From Strix aluco (lineage: Eukaryota; Chordata; Aves; Strigiformes; Strigidae), in the NCBI RefSeq assembly GCF_031877795.1, contig NC_133932.1:26538180-26602179 (forward strand): a stretch of 64,000 nucleotides of DNA. Reading direction: 5' to 3'. Both the position numbers and the translations under genes were made by a program. Numbering within the stretch: the first letter of the stretch is position 1; every line of letters starts with the position of its first letter. This document shows, piece after piece, positions 18,568 through 32,196 of the stretch. The notes under the pieces were generated by a model that was not told where the DNA came from, did no database searches, and saw only the letters and a list, made by a program, of their open reading frames with translations.

Positions 18568-20576
18568 TTTGATTTTGTACAGTGGATCCTCCCATAAAAT
18601 AACATTCAGTTGACTGTTACCTGCAGTCACTGAGGGCTAGTAATTCATTGCCATTCCATTTCTTCATTCTGAGTTCTATGTGTGGGTAAGAATGCTATGG
18701 ATAAGCCTGTTTCTGTGTGACTGGTTTATATATTTTAGTTTAAAATTGCGTGGCCCTAAAATCTAATCAGGAGAAGCAAAGCCTTTTTATTTTTTCTGGA
18801 AAGTTCATTAGACAAAAAGCATTACTAGCTGAAACCTTTCCCTGGTTCTCAGAACTCTAATTTTTTTAGTGCAGATTGATAGATTTTTAGCTGTAATGTG
18901 TGATAAACAGTTAAGAGCAGAGCTCTTCCTGTAAAAGGCAGTCCTAAGAAAAATGCAGTTTAGTTTGCAGCCTATGATAATCTTAATGAGATAATTCATG
19001 GAGGGCCTGTCAGGAAAATCAGTTTACCATCTCTATGCCATTTTTAAATGATGTATATTATCTATCCTTTTTTCCTCCTCTTTTGACAGAAACATGAATC
19101 TTTCTCTATCCTATACTGAAGGAAGGCAAAAGAAATGGAGGAAGAAAGTTTTCTTTTTAAGCACAAAGATTTTAAATAACTTTTGGGAAGTGATTGCTGC
19201 TGGGAAACTGATCCACCTCTCTGCTCCTCTTGCTGCTGAGCTCCAACCAGCTGGGTGCTTTGTAACCTCCCTTGCACCCGCGCTGTGTGGCACTGCTGCC
19301 TCTTCCAGCTTGAGGAGCATCAGGAGAGCCCTACACACAAAACATGGTGAATCATGTGCCTGCCCCTCTGTGAGGAGCTCACAGGCTGATAAATGCCATC
19401 CGGTAACATAGTCTTCCTGGCTCATTTTCAGCAGTTAACCAAAAAGCCCATTTCAAACCCATCTATGCAACAATATTTGGAGCTAAACAAAATTGAGAAA
19501 GTCAGGATCGGGGAAAAAACTGTTCATGATGAAACAAAAAGCTGCATTTGTTGGATAGTGCTTTAACCACCCAAACTGTCTGGTTCAACCTGCTCTCACC
19601 ACTGTTGTGCCTTTCCACGTCTATTTTCCAGCTCTTATTTTTTTAGTATAGAATAAATGTTCTGTCTGCATTACATTTAAGTTATTCTATGTGACTATAA
19701 CATTCTGCTTGTCTATCTGATCAGGCTCTGTTCCATCTGAATGGCAAAATAGATAGAGGATCACAGTAGTTAGAGAAGGAAAAGCCATATTAGACTGGAG
19801 TCCATCATCCTGTAAGCGTATGATATCATACCGTTACAGAGGCCATATCAGATATTAAATTGATATAATACGGAAGTGTTTTACAGTACCTGAAATTATA
19901 ATGAGAGAGAGCAGCCCAGGAGTGGATGTCTTGTGGGTGCAATAGCTGGGTTACTGTAGGAGCATGAGGTAATGCACAGACTATTACAATAAAGAGACTG
20001 CTGGGTTAGTTCGTGCAGTTAACCCTTCTCCAGCATCAGCCCTGTGTGGTTGGGTCTATAAGGTCTTGAGCGACATGCTCTTGCGCCACTGGCAGCATGC
20101 TGTGATCCCGTTGGCTCTTGCTAGCCAAGTGGGAAGGGGATGATTCAGTCCTTAGGCCTTGAAACAAAAGCCATCCAAGACAAGGGGAGTTTCGCCTGTG
20201 ATTTCAGAGCAAAGTGATGCCAGGCTCTGCAGGCCCCGGAGGGAAGGCTCAGTACCGCGGTAGGTGGCACTCTGTCCCCAGTCAGCCTGGGCAGCGTCCC
20301 TGCGCCCTCGCAGCGGCCACTGGGCGGCTGGAGGTGGCAGATTTTTGCTTAGCATCTGAAGGCAACGCTGATGTCTTGCTGGGAGCATGCAAAACCCCAT
20401 GGTGTGTTTGCAGAAGAAGAGATATAAACCTTTTGGCATCCTGTCTGGACCCAAAATGAAATAGATTATTCTACTTAGTTTCTCCTACATTTTAATTGAT
20501 GCAGCTGTAACTGATGCCTTGCTTCTCGCAGACTGAAGTAGGCTTTGAAATAGCCCTTTAAATGTATATTCCCTTA

Positions 20577-20592
20577 CCCCCCCCCCCCCCCC
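20577..20592. repeat. C16 homopolymer
   Basis: An uninterrupted run of 16 C on the plus strand in intergenic DNA. Its length is uncertain, as homopolymers are prone to sequencing error. Confidence 0.9.
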
Positions 20593-23500
20593 TCCACATG
20601 TCAGGTAAAACAGCATTTAACAGTGCTTGTTAAATTTGTACTGCACATTATTACAGTTGTGGAAACTGGCACTGTAGAAATGTCCTTTTTCATAACTATT
20701 TTTTGTAGATTTTTTCATCAGAATATGAAACCATGGAATAGAAGTGCTTTTACACGCTTCTGCAACTGGAGATATAATTGTGAGACAAGGAATACCTTTA
20801 GTGCAGTGCTTTAAACTCAGAGTTTTTTCTCTCAAAATACTTGTAACAAAAATACATTGCACCAGGTGCCCTGGTTTCATTTCTGCATGCTCTCTTCTCA
20901 GAGGTTTCACATAGCTCAGAAATGGAAAGTCAAACTACACAGCATGCATTTGCTGCTGATGGGCATATACACAGGGGTAGACTAATAAAAATACCACATT
21001 TCTTCTCAATACAGTGTACATTTCCAGTGCTGAGTAAATACTAAACACAATGACTGAAAGATCCTGTTACTAAGGCAACCAACTCCCATGTTATCTTTAA
21101 ATATATATACATGCTCCCTATGCTACTTGAAAAAAAAAAATCTTGTCAAGATTTGGTGAACTGAATTCTTGATGAGATCTGCTTTATAAAAGGCTAAATG
21201 TGTTGTGCGTGCCTCAGAGTGGACTTTCGGGTTAACAATAAGAGTAAGAACAGAAGCTGATGGAAAGGATAAAGGTTTTCAAGTTGCAGGGTATTGGCCA
21301 ACTTGTACAAAATAGGTGTTAGGACAAAATTTTTCTAAGGCCTGTGTATGCCATAAGTGTCTTCACAGAATTAATATATTTCATAGCGCCTCCTTCTGAG
21401 ACAGCTCTTTTTGCTTGCTGTGTTAGGCAGATCAATGTATTTTTCTAGTGTGGTAATTCTTGTTAATGAGCCTAAGCAGAGGAATGCCCTGCAGTATGGA
21501 GTATGGTGTGCAGTGTCTGCATCTTGCTGGTAGTGTTTATTTCCGTACACGTATTTTCAATATCAGAACACATCATATACTATACCAAGCAAGTGTGCAT
21601 AACTCAGTGCTGCTCCAAAAGAGTGAAGAGTGTACTTGAGGCACTACTTGCACAGTAGTTGTCATCCAGCTGTCTTGGCCATGACTGACTGTTTTGTGCC
21701 ATAAATGTTTATTTTGAGGACCACTCAGCTGTACTTTATACCCAATGAAAAAAGAAGAGTTCCCTCAGTGGGGGGTTTAGTGCTCATACTTATGCTGTTG
21801 CAGTGTCAGTTTAATTTAGGATTGAAAATTAACTCAGCAGCAACACCCCAGCAGGGAAGCCCGGAACTTCATGGGATGACCTAAACCATCCTTGGAGGCA
21901 ATCTTTGGTTTCATGGCATGTGACCTGGGGAGTACATATATTGAGTAGACCTTGGACTGGATAAGTTTGCAGCTTCTTACAACTCACCATGCTTTCAGCG
22001 AGGTACTACAGGTAATAATAAGGTCTATATTCAAGGTTTTAGGAGTTACTTCTTTTTTTTTTTTTTTTAAGAATATTTAAATAACTCCAGCTTAGTGCCC
22101 TATGCCAGCATCTTGGGGCACTAAATCAAGTTATCTCTGAAGGTGTTATTAGCCCCACATATTCACTGGCAGTGAGTGTCTCTGAAGAGCCCATTATCAG
22201 CAGGTATAAAAGGGGTCACAGAATGAGCTTGAGAAACTGTGAAATAGTATTAGGTGAGACTGCCTCCTCCAAGTAAAGTCTTAACCCCAGACTGTCTCTC
22301 ACAGCCATAAGTACTGAGGCAATTCGCAAATACTTTTTTAATCTTCTCTGTTATGTCTAAAAATTTGTTGTCCAGAATTGGGGAAATTCACCTGTGGGGC
22401 ACAAAGATCTCTCACTGCTCTTTTTTTTTTTTTTAACCCTGAGAGAAGTGTCTGTCCCTTCTCTCAGATCATGTAATAAGGCTAGGAGGTCTTTATCCAT
22501 GTTGCTCAGTTAGGTTGCTCTCTCTCCATGGCTTGAGTCCAAGTACTTTCAGCTCTCTTCAACATCTCAGAAGTGACACCATTCTGTTCCCATTTTTAGA
22601 AAATACCAGTGATACACGGAGGCTGAGAAAAATCCTTGCTCCTAAATAAGCTTTTCTAGAAGAAACTTTTCTTGACTCGTTTCTTTCCCAGCTTTTTCAG
22701 AGGTTTCCCTTGTGTGGTCGTAAAGGCGGTGCTTGTAATTAGGGAAACTCTTCGTTTTAAGCACAATTGATACAGTCCTTTTGCCAATTATCCCGCAACA
22801 GGGATAATAGCATTTTATTATCCTTAAATCCAAAGGTTAAATGCGTTTTAACCAAAGTGCCTAAACCCAGTGCTTAACTGCAATGTAAATGAGGTCTGTC
22901 CCATACAGTCGTTTTCCTGGCTCACTAGCAGATGCTGGAGGAATGCACCCTCCCCTTGGAGGCCTCTGTCCATCTGGAGTTCCCAAGCAGCCCTTAGGCT
23001 GTGCTTCTCCCTTTTCATCAACAATAAGCTCCTTGCTCTCAAAACCTTCAGGGAATGTGGATTACACACTCATGGAAATGGGATTTTTAGTAACAAGTGG
23101 CCCAATGTTCAGACATCTCCTCTAAAGACATTTATGCTTCTAGCAAAAAAAAAGAGCCTGATCCCAATAAGGAATCTATTTCTAAATTAATAATAATTTA
23201 AAAAAACTCTCAAGTCTGAGATACATTAAAATACAAGGTGACATTTGAATATGTACTGTGGGTCAGACTCTGATGCTCTAAGGCACGCTGAGTACTGTTT
23301 TACTTGCAAGTAGTTCCATTAATTTCAGTGACCCAGTTATGAAGTGAGACACCACTCAGCAAGAGAAAAGATGTTAAAAATCTGCCCACAGTATTTGATG
23401 ATAATTTGATTTCTGTGCTGCCTCCCAGACCCAGTCACCCTGTTCTGCTTTCACCACAGTGCAGCATCTCTTTCATAGATGCTGACATCTCTAGACGGCT

Positions 23501-25112
23501 GTCAGCCTTTGTGATGAAAAATATTAGAATAACATTGTAGCTGTGTCAATAAAGCAGATATGCATCCATTCATGAGGAGGATATTTTTTTGGTGATTTTT
23601 GTAAAATTCCTTGGATTTTTTTCTAGTAAGTTTGATATTCAGGTTTCTGTGTCTATGGTAACTTCTGTGCATTTGCATATTATGGGCTGTGCAGCCACAA
23701 AACTGCATTGGAGATAATTGATTTTCTCCCCGAAGTAATTTGGTGCTCTTCACTTCAGAGATCATCCTTTGGATTATCGACTCCTTATTATTAGTCACCT
23801 GCAAAATTATTGCTATGGCTATGAGGTTCACAGCCCTGTCAGATTTTGGCTTCTTTTCCTCAGGGTTTGCTTCCTGATCAGAAAGGATTTAATCCTCTTG
23901 TACTTGTAGAAAAAGGAAAAAAAAACTACCGCCAGCTAGCTCTGCTGGCACCTTCTCCCATAAGGCTGACATTTCAAATCAGTTCTTTATCAACACATGC
24001 TTCTTGCTTGCCTTTACGATAGCCTCAAAAAATGCTACAAAGAGCTTGGTCAGTGATGATAACCTCTACAGAGCACTGACCTACAGCAAGGAGAGGAGTG
24101 TTTCCAGATGACTACAGTATATTAGCAAATAAGTAGTTTGTGCTTGCACTCGTCTACACTGTCATCCTTTTCAGTGTTTCACAGTTGGACTAACACTTTG
24201 TTTATGATAGCTCCACCCCATTTTTTTTTCAAATGAATTTATAATTTCAGCATAAAACCTCACTCTAGGCTAAATGGTACATAAACTGCCTGCCTGCAAT
24301 TAATTGTATTAGGTAGTCAAAATTTTTCAAAACATCAGAATAGCCTTTGAAGATTCAGAGTGGACCAAGTGTGTGGGCCTTTTTGGTTTGGGTTGGATGT
24401 TCTTTTAATGACAAAAGGTGAAATTCATGTTTTAGAAAAATTTCACCAAATGTTTTGATAACTATTAAACTTCTAAAGCACAGTGGTTGCTTATGTTGAT
24501 TTTCAAAGCATTTAGGACTTCACAGGAGTGGTAGTGATAATCTAAATATAAGGGAATGTTTGAGTTTCAGATACTGCTATTTCTCTGTTCACACTCTATT
24601 TTCATGGCAAGAAAGTGGCATTTATCAGGCTCTACAGTGTTCAAACACTGCAGGTAGTAGTAGGAGTGACTCACTTCTTCCATTACCATCTGTGGTTCCC
24701 CGCTTGTACTTGTGATGATTTCTGGCTTGCAGTTAAGGTAATCATTGAGTAGGAAAAACCTGGTTTTAGTTGTGCAGTTGTATCTGAACTAGGTGTAGGG
24801 GTGAAAATGATGGAGCTGTTGCAGTAGCATCCATGGCAGTAGCACAGTAACTTCACATTGTATGTTCTTTTGGTTGTAAATCAAGCTCTGTGAGCTTCCT
24901 GCTGAGCTCATTATCCTGTGGGAAGAAGAATGCAGAACTGGGACCTGGAAATGTATATACAGTTTTTCTGAGGTCCCAGTCATGGTTTCCATAATGCTGG
25001 AGAAAGACTGATGTGGCCGCATGGCATTTTGGGACAAAACATGGGATAACAATAAGGGCTGTGATTACCGATAACATTTCTGTAGTTGTATAGTGTTAAT
25101 TTTAGTAGTATT

Positions 25113-25143
25113 CATATACATGCACATGCACGTGTGTGTACAC
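25113..25143. repeat. Alternating purine-pyrimidine tract
   Basis: Thirty-one bases alternate strictly between purine and pyrimidine (CATATACATGCACATG and onward into GTGTGTGTACAC). Such tracts can adopt Z-DNA. It lies shortly upstream of the old CR1 fragment. Confidence 0.85.
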
Positions 25144-25309
25144 CAACCTCTCATTTTCCTCTGAATCAATAGCTTCCTGTTTGTTAGGAGCCCTCATTGT
25201 CTGCCCATGAGGGACTCAGGAACACCCCTATGCACTGGAGAAAGATTTTAAGTTTCATTAGTCTTAGCCTAACCCTGACAGATGAGTTTCTAAACTCAAC
25301 CCGTATTTC

Positions 25310-25745
25310 TCTGGTAAGGGTGATTCCGCAATCTTCTCTGTAAACTTGTTCCATTGCCTAACTTTTTCAATAGTTATAACATTTGCCTAATATTAAATCT
25401 AAATTCCCCCTTGCTGCATCTTAAATTCATTACTTCTTGTTCTGTCCTTGTTCTCTAATGAGAATAATTGGTCTACGTCCTCTCCATAACAGCCCTTTGC
25501 ATATTTGTAGACAGTAATGCTTCCCCTCAGTCCTCTTTCCTCTAGACCGAGCAGGCCCTGCTCTCGTAACCTTTTCTCAGAGGTCTTATTTACTAACTCT
25601 TTAATCATTTTTGTTGCTCTCATCTGAACTCTCTCCAATTTCTCTGTCTGTTTTAAAATGCGGTGCCCCAAAATGAATGCTGTTCTTTGAACGAGGCCTA
25701 GCCGGTGCTAAGTAGAGCAGAATAATTACCTTGTTTGTTTAACAT
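25310..25745 (-). mobile_element. Old CR1 LINE fragment, reverse transcriptase C-terminal part
   Basis: Read on the minus strand, 25399-25671 is open and encodes a typical CR1 reverse-transcriptase tail, with segments such as LERVQMRATKMIKEL, LREQGLLGLEERGLRG and DRTRSNEFK. The flanking noncoding parts also fit old CR1 copies of birds, turtles and crocodilians: a poorly conserved tail at 25310-25398 and more upstream coding-like sequence to about 25745. It is truncated at both ends and diverged, so it is not mobile. The boundaries are approximate. Confidence 0.85.
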
Positions 25746-26425
25746 GAGGTATTCCTCAGCGTGGCTCTCGCCTCGTCTGCCAGAGCTTGGCCCTCTGGCC
25801 TCTCCATCCATTTTCCATCCTTTATAACCCCACAGAAAACAAGAGCTTTCTAATGCAACATTTTTAGGGCAAAGACAAATAAATTAAGTCCTGATGTCTT
25901 AATTATCCCCCTTTCCAAAGGAGAGACACTCCCCTTCCTGTCTACTTACAACAGGGAGGAGCACCTGACAGCCGAGCTGTCAGGTCTTGGGGAAATCCAG
26001 GAGGCTCTGAGGTCCCTCACCCCACCCCACAGCTGCTCCTTGCCACAAGCCATCACACTACAGCTTTGCGCTCCCCTTCCCCACGCCTGCCCAGGGGATG
26101 TGACCTCCCACGCCTTCCCCTCGCCTGTGCCCCACAGCAGGGACACTTTCCCCATCTGCCATTAATGGAAACCAGCGCTGCCGTGAGACGGGGCTGTGAG
26201 AACCCCCAGGCCCCAGGGGGTTTTGCTTGGTGAGGTGGTTTCAGCTTGGCTGTCCTTCCCGTGCAGGCATGAGGCTGGCAGTTTCACCACTGTCGGCCCA
26301 CATCACCATGCAGTTCGATGTTACTTCTTGGGTAAAACCAAGTGCTGAGCCCAGCATGCCTGCTGCAAGCCCACCTCCCAAAGCGGTGCAGGGGCAGTGC
26401 TGTCAAGGGCCCACCTTCGGGTGAG

Positions 26426-26986
26426 ATGTGCCCCACCATTTTTAGTGAGGATTCACCATTGCCCTTTTGGCCTACTGGGAGTCAAGTCTTGTGGCTTGGC
26501 CACTGGGTTTCCCCCGTCCACTGCAGCTCTGAAGACCTGCCCAGGGACCCTTGCACGGGTGGGAAGGACAGGTCTGGGGAGGAGGGAATGGCTGCCACCA
26601 GTACACTGGTGACAGAAATAGCAGGGTCAGAGGAAGAAGAGCACATTAATTTTTTCAGTCACACCCAGCGAGTGGAGGACATATTTATCTTAATTCAGAA
26701 ACAGTTATCAAGACAAGGGGGTTTATTTTGTTTTCGTGCCCATACCATGAACGTTTTGCTTGAGCATCATTCCTGGTACTTGTTTGGGCACTTGGTGAGG
26801 AAGATTTGGGGGGTGAGGCCGCTTTGCAAGGGCTGTCTGGCAGCATGGGAACTGCTCGCGCAGCGTGGTCTCACAGCTGGTGGCTCACAGCCCATGGCAG
26901 GCAGGCGCTGTTTTGAAGCTCCCTCACAGATGGTAGCTAAGAGGTTATTTCCAAATTCTGTGCCAGCTCACACCAGCGAGAGCTGA
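26426..26986 (+). other. Unexplained 186-codon open frame in GC-richer intergenic DNA
   Basis: The frame starts at an ATG at 26426 and stops at 26986. It is open further upstream to 26342 without another ATG. The translation shows no domain or signal that I recognise. GC-rich composition lowers stop frequency, so chance is a fair explanation. No promoter or splice structure was established. Confidence 0.2.
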
Positions 26987-29900
26987 GGTGCTGATACCCT
27001 CAGAGGTATGTGATCCAGGGAGAACATAGAGAAACACAGGATATCACTTGTAATAGCAGGACCACGTTTTTACGTAAAAGCCTTTAGCAAAAATTGGGTC
27101 TCTTTACATTACAGTTTACGCCCATAATAGAGGGACAGCAGTACTTTCCAAAGAATGCCATGTGATGTACTTAAAAAGTCTGACAGACTTTGGAGCTGAA
27201 TCTAGAGCCCTCTCTTTCAAACACCCCCTTTGACTGCAGAGCTTGGAGTCGGCCCTGGAGACCCTCTGACTGGAAGCACTGCTGAAGACGATTACTTCTT
27301 TCAGAGAGAAAGACAATACTTGCTGACGCACTGTTTTGCCTGCAAAGAATTAAAAACTCAGCAAATGAATTCTGCATAAATGTTCCAGTCTCAGACTTTG
27401 AGGGAGAATGCAAGCGGTAAAAATACACCCGCATCCCAGGCTCCGTGTTCAGCAAAGGCGCTGGGCCAGAGCTTCAGCTTTGCTGAGTCCACATTTGTTG
27501 AAGCAGAGTGAGGAACTGGTTATGGCTTCCTAACTCCTTGCCTGGCTGCCAGCCCACAGCCAGGTTGGGGCAGCCAGGGAGCTGCTCTGACATGTAACAT
27601 CTAGCAGCATCTCCAAGGCCTTAGTCACAATGAATACGGATGGAGAGTGGTATAATCTGCGTGCATCCCCTGCGCCCTTCTTTCTCGTCTCTGCCTCCCC
27701 TGCTGACATGCCCCTTGGAGCAAAGGTGGCAAAGGAGCAGCAGTGCACTCTGAGGGAATGTTTCAGTGCTGACAGTCAATCATGCATGCAGGTAGCACAG
27801 CTTCTCTCTTTTACCTCAGCACCTCTTAAGCGATGCAGAGAACGTGTCCACAATTTACGAGGCTCGTGCTGAATGCAGCCAGCATCATTGACTGCTACAT
27901 TTTTCCAGATCGGTGCACCAGTATGCTGCTTAATAGACCTCTGGCATAATGTGAAACAGTACCAAGCTCTATACCTTAGAGCTAAAAATGAGGAGACAGG
28001 AAGAGATGAACGGCATAGTTGTTTTTCATGCCGCACAAAGTGAAATTACACAGGAAGTAAGTCACATCCTGAAAGGAGTAGACACAAGAGGAGTTATCTT
28101 TCTGAGTTAAATTAAAAAGAATGATTAAATGCCAGATAGTTAGAGCACGCATGGCAGATACTGCACAAGCACTTTTTTTGCTAAGGAAGTGAACACATAA
28201 GTTACCAACTGACTTTAAAAAGATTGAGAAAGTGTAGTTGTAAAAATCGCTACTGCTTATTTACCTTCTGGCAGAAGTAGGAGAGACCAGCTTTGTCTGG
28301 ATGTATTACTTCATAAAGTATTAAAATACTGCAGCTTGTGAAGAGCACCTGAACATGTGAGGACATGGTGTCTGGGTTGTTCCATGCTTGATTGATGAAC
28401 TTGCATGACCCTCACAAAAGCTTCACATATTGAGCAAAGGACTGTGAAACACAAACCCAGCTGACTGCATAGTCTGCTGTCTCTTTTGGCTTTGTACCTG
28501 TCAGAGGAAATCCTTTTTGCAGGGAATTTCTCTTGCTGTCCCAACACTAGCCCTGTTCTGCCCCAATTACAGTGGGTAAGCTAGACCAGAATGGTCCCTC
28601 CAAAGCGCTAGAGGGTTTTCAGCACAGCCTGCATAGCGAAAGCTCTCTATCAGATCTTGTACCCAAGGAAAGAATTTTTTTCCACCTTTCCGATTTCTTC
28701 CCTTTCACTTCTCTACCATCTAGCACATTACTCATATTTAAAGGAAAAGTACAATTCATTTTAAAGACCGTCCCACTCTGTACCAAAACCTTTCCATTCA
28801 TCTCATCAAATTTTGGCAAGTTGTAAACCTAACTACTAAGGAACAGTCCTATAGGGAGAAGGAGTCATCCCATCTCTAAACTCTCTGATTCTGGAGTTTA
28901 GCGGTTTTCTCTTCGTGAAGATTTGCCTCCTCCAAGAAATATGTGCATGAATATTGTATTGTTTGGGTCTTAATTAAAATTGATCTACTGTTACAAAACC
29001 TTCCCTCACAAGCCTAGTTTCTTCATAAAGAGGAAAGAATTGCTGTATTACAGCAGAATAAAATAGTCTGCACAGAGATGTGGTATTACTGCCCCACATG
29101 GGCTATTTCATGCAATCAAACCTTAAGTTAGGATCTAACACCTACGGGCCTTTCAGCTTCCCAGTCAGTGGGAAGTTTGGGGGAATTTCTTCATAGGCTC
29201 CTGCTCTTTCAAACTCCCAGCTTTACCACAAATTCTCTGACTCAGTGGAATAGTGGATAAAAATAAAGTAGGGGGGGTGTGAAGTCATCTTTTTGGTGTC
29301 CTAGACCAGAGAGAGAAACAGAAAAACTGTCATTAAGATCAGCAGAGAATAAACTCAGTTCTTTCCTGTTTGTCTTTGGTTACTTCTCTGATTGCTGAGG
29401 GCAACAGAGGAAGGGGAACACCACAGCCTAACATTTTCAGTTCACATCAAAAGCTAGCCAAGCCAACTTAGCCTCTTTCTCCCACACCCTTACAAATGAT
29501 AGTAATAACTTTTATAGGGTAGGATAGGAAGGGATCAAACAGTTGTATTATACTTTGCTCCTTTGAAACATATACTTCCAGTTGGCCATATCTGCTTTGC
29601 TACTCAGCAACTAACAATGTGATAGGCTATCTATAACCTTTCTTTAAAATAATCTTTAAAGGATGAGTGGGACAGGAAGCCCCTATATCTTTTTGAGACC
29701 AATCCTAAAAGCAGATTCCTTCTAAATCCAGCTATTCCAATTAATAGGGCTTGGCACAGGCACTATGTCTGCTATTCCAGACCTTAAAAGATAATTTATA
29801 ACAGAACTTTGAATGTTTCCTGGCTCAATGCATTTTTTAATATACTGGATCATTTGCATCAGTGTCTCTGTTCACCTTATATTTCATGAGTAAGTAAATT

Positions 29901-30474
29901 GTGGAAGGTTAACCTTTTCTATAAAAAAATAGGACTTTATGTGGAAGTCAATATTGGCACAGTGTGTAGAACTGTGGCTCAGCTGTCTGGGTGAATATTT
30001 TGTCTGGCCTTCCTTGCAATTCTTCGGGTTTTACTTGGTCTTTATTTCTTCTTTCCTTCTTTTTTTTTTTTTTTTTCTTCCCCTAAAGCTAAAAAAATAA
30101 ATTTATAAACTAACATTAGTTTAAAATTCTTTAAATTGTCAAGTCATACCCTGCCTAACTTTTCCCCCTCTATTGTGCTTTGGCCATGGTGAACATTTAT
30201 GCGTACAGCACATTCCTTCTTGAGTAATTTATAGCATTTAAAAGCTTAGATGATCTTGTGGCCTTCTTGGTTCCTTGGTGCTTAAGTGGACTCTTGGCTC
30301 TGTAGCAGTGATTCCAGATCTAGCAAGCAGCAGTGTGCCACTGCAGTGCTTGATTGCTACTGTACTCATCCAAGGACATAACTAGCAGTATGAAAGATTT
30401 CTCCAAAGACTGATGCATGCAATTAACTGAATTACTTCAACAGGGTGTAGATAGGATAGATTTAAAGTGGAACC

Positions 30475-30595
30475 TGTTACTGTGCCAGTGGCTGGATGAG
30501 GATCCTGCTGTGCCAGTCGAGGGGGAAGAAAATCCTTCTCTGCCAGTTCTCAATGAAGAAGTTCTTGCTGTGACAGCAGATCTAGCTTGTACGCT
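30475..30595. repeat. Degenerate ~30-bp tandem repeat
   Basis: The core TGCTGTGCCAGT recurs four times with changes (TACTGTGCCAGT, TGCTGTGCCAGT, TCTCTGCCAGT, TGCTGTGACAGC), spaced about 28-30 bp. The spacers share GA-rich sequence, which suggests an old minisatellite or tandem duplication. Confidence 0.55.
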
Positions 30596-32177
30596 TGATT
30601 TAATGCCCGCAATTACCATATCTTTGTAATTATCATCCATGTCTGATAAGTCTTGTGGAAACTATCAGGTCTTGAGTAGAGAATCTAGAAGTCTTGTAAG
30701 AATATAATGTCTTGAATTGATCTTTCTGTTTAATGTTTCATCACTCCGCTACTGATTGATCATTCTTTGAATAAAATGATAGCATAGCTGTATGCCAACA
30801 CTTGTGATTCATTTTCACTTAGCTAATCAAAATGTTGTTTCACAAGACCCTGATGATGTTCAGGATGCCTTTTAGGAGGTATTACCTTACTCCAAGCTGG
30901 CTGACTCAGATCGTCTATTTCTTATAATGCTACCAGACCAAACCCCATGATTTATGAGGCATGCTTTCCTCTAGCAAATAGTTCTTATGTGGGTACAGAA
31001 CTGTTTCACTGCAAAGTTTTACAACTAGTGAGAAATCATAGTAAATATTTTTTTTCAGTTGAAGGACCTCCAGCATCTCAACATATCCAGGATCAATAAC
31101 TGCACAGTTTCTCTTTTTACATGAAATTTAGGGATTAGCAGAAGATTTCTAGCCTGGTTCATACAGATCAACCATTCATTGTTAGGTAGCCAAGCCAAGC
31201 ATCTTTTTTCACTCTGTCTCATGCTGCAATCATAATGCTAAGATTCAGACACTGACTTGTTTTTAGGAGGCCTTCTTTTAGTGATGTGAACAAATTAAAA
31301 GAAAGGTTTTCACTTCTTCTGTAGTCATGAATCGTGTTTATGTTTGTAGCTGAATTTTGAAAGCACATACCCATCAGCCAGAGATGTGACTTATATTTTT
31401 TATGAATACTAGTTGCTCTTTTTACTCATCTAATCCTAGTAAGTTAAACAGTGTAATGGAGTTTGATTTTTGTAATAGCCATGAAGTGGTAAAGATCACC
31501 TTTAGGAAGACTTAAGCACTGAAGCAGTGAGTCAGAATACTCTAATGCAGTTAAGAGACTGTGGTTCTCAGACTGCAATAGTAAGAAAGTGTTTCATAGA
31601 CCTTAGAGACACAGGTGAATTTTACCCAGAAAACTAAGCATTTTCCTACAGTTTTATGTCTGGTATAATTATGTTCTCAAGTTTTAGCATGGTTTTTTTA
31701 TATTCCATGAGCCTCAGTAGTGGTAGCATTGGGAAAATTGCACTGTAGCACTGAACACTGTCTGCCTACAGCAAAGACAAAGATCATAAAGGACACAGAG
31801 GCACAGAGCCCCTGTTAACCTTCGGTGAATGAAGGTTTGTTAGTACACTCTGAGAAAACAATCTTTTCTCCAACTAGGTCTTTGTACAGTCTTGTATGTT
31901 TTCTTTTCTACAGAGAGAAGACACTACTGTAGTCATTTTATAACTATCATCAGCTTCAGAAAGACTCTAGAACCATCTGGTAGGGCCAGAAATGTGGTTC
32001 ATGGTGTCAACCACTACCTTTCACATTAATTTTTAAGAAGTGAGTTAAACAGCCTCCCAAACACTGACAGTTTGGATATAAGCCTGACTCAATGGTGGGT
32101 GTGGTCAGCAGCTGTAATGGCCACTGGATGATGTCCTGCAAAGTGATCAATGATCTGTATTGGTTTTTATGGGTTTT

Positions 32178-32196
32178 TTTGGTTGGTTGGTTGGTT
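32178..32196. repeat. (GGTT)n microsatellite
   Basis: About four units of GGTT follow a short T run on the plus strand. Confidence 0.9.

Larger units (their letters stand above)
11142..25300. other. Intergenic stretch, no recognised gene
   Basis: I found no splice-flanked exon set, known protein family or RNA gene. It holds homopolymer runs (A16 at 12312-12327, T18 at 17626-17643, C16 at 20577-20592, T16 at 22053-22068), two CpG-rich islets near 14.86-15.0 and 20.21-20.35 kb, a hairpin at 14791-14812 and a GATGATGATAATGA-type patch near 15773. The longest ATG-started open frame is 151 codons at 18112-18567 on the plus strand, with no recognisable domain. The plus strand just after the CpG island could be a divergent noncoding transcript, but I saw no decisive exon. 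Confidence 0.5.
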
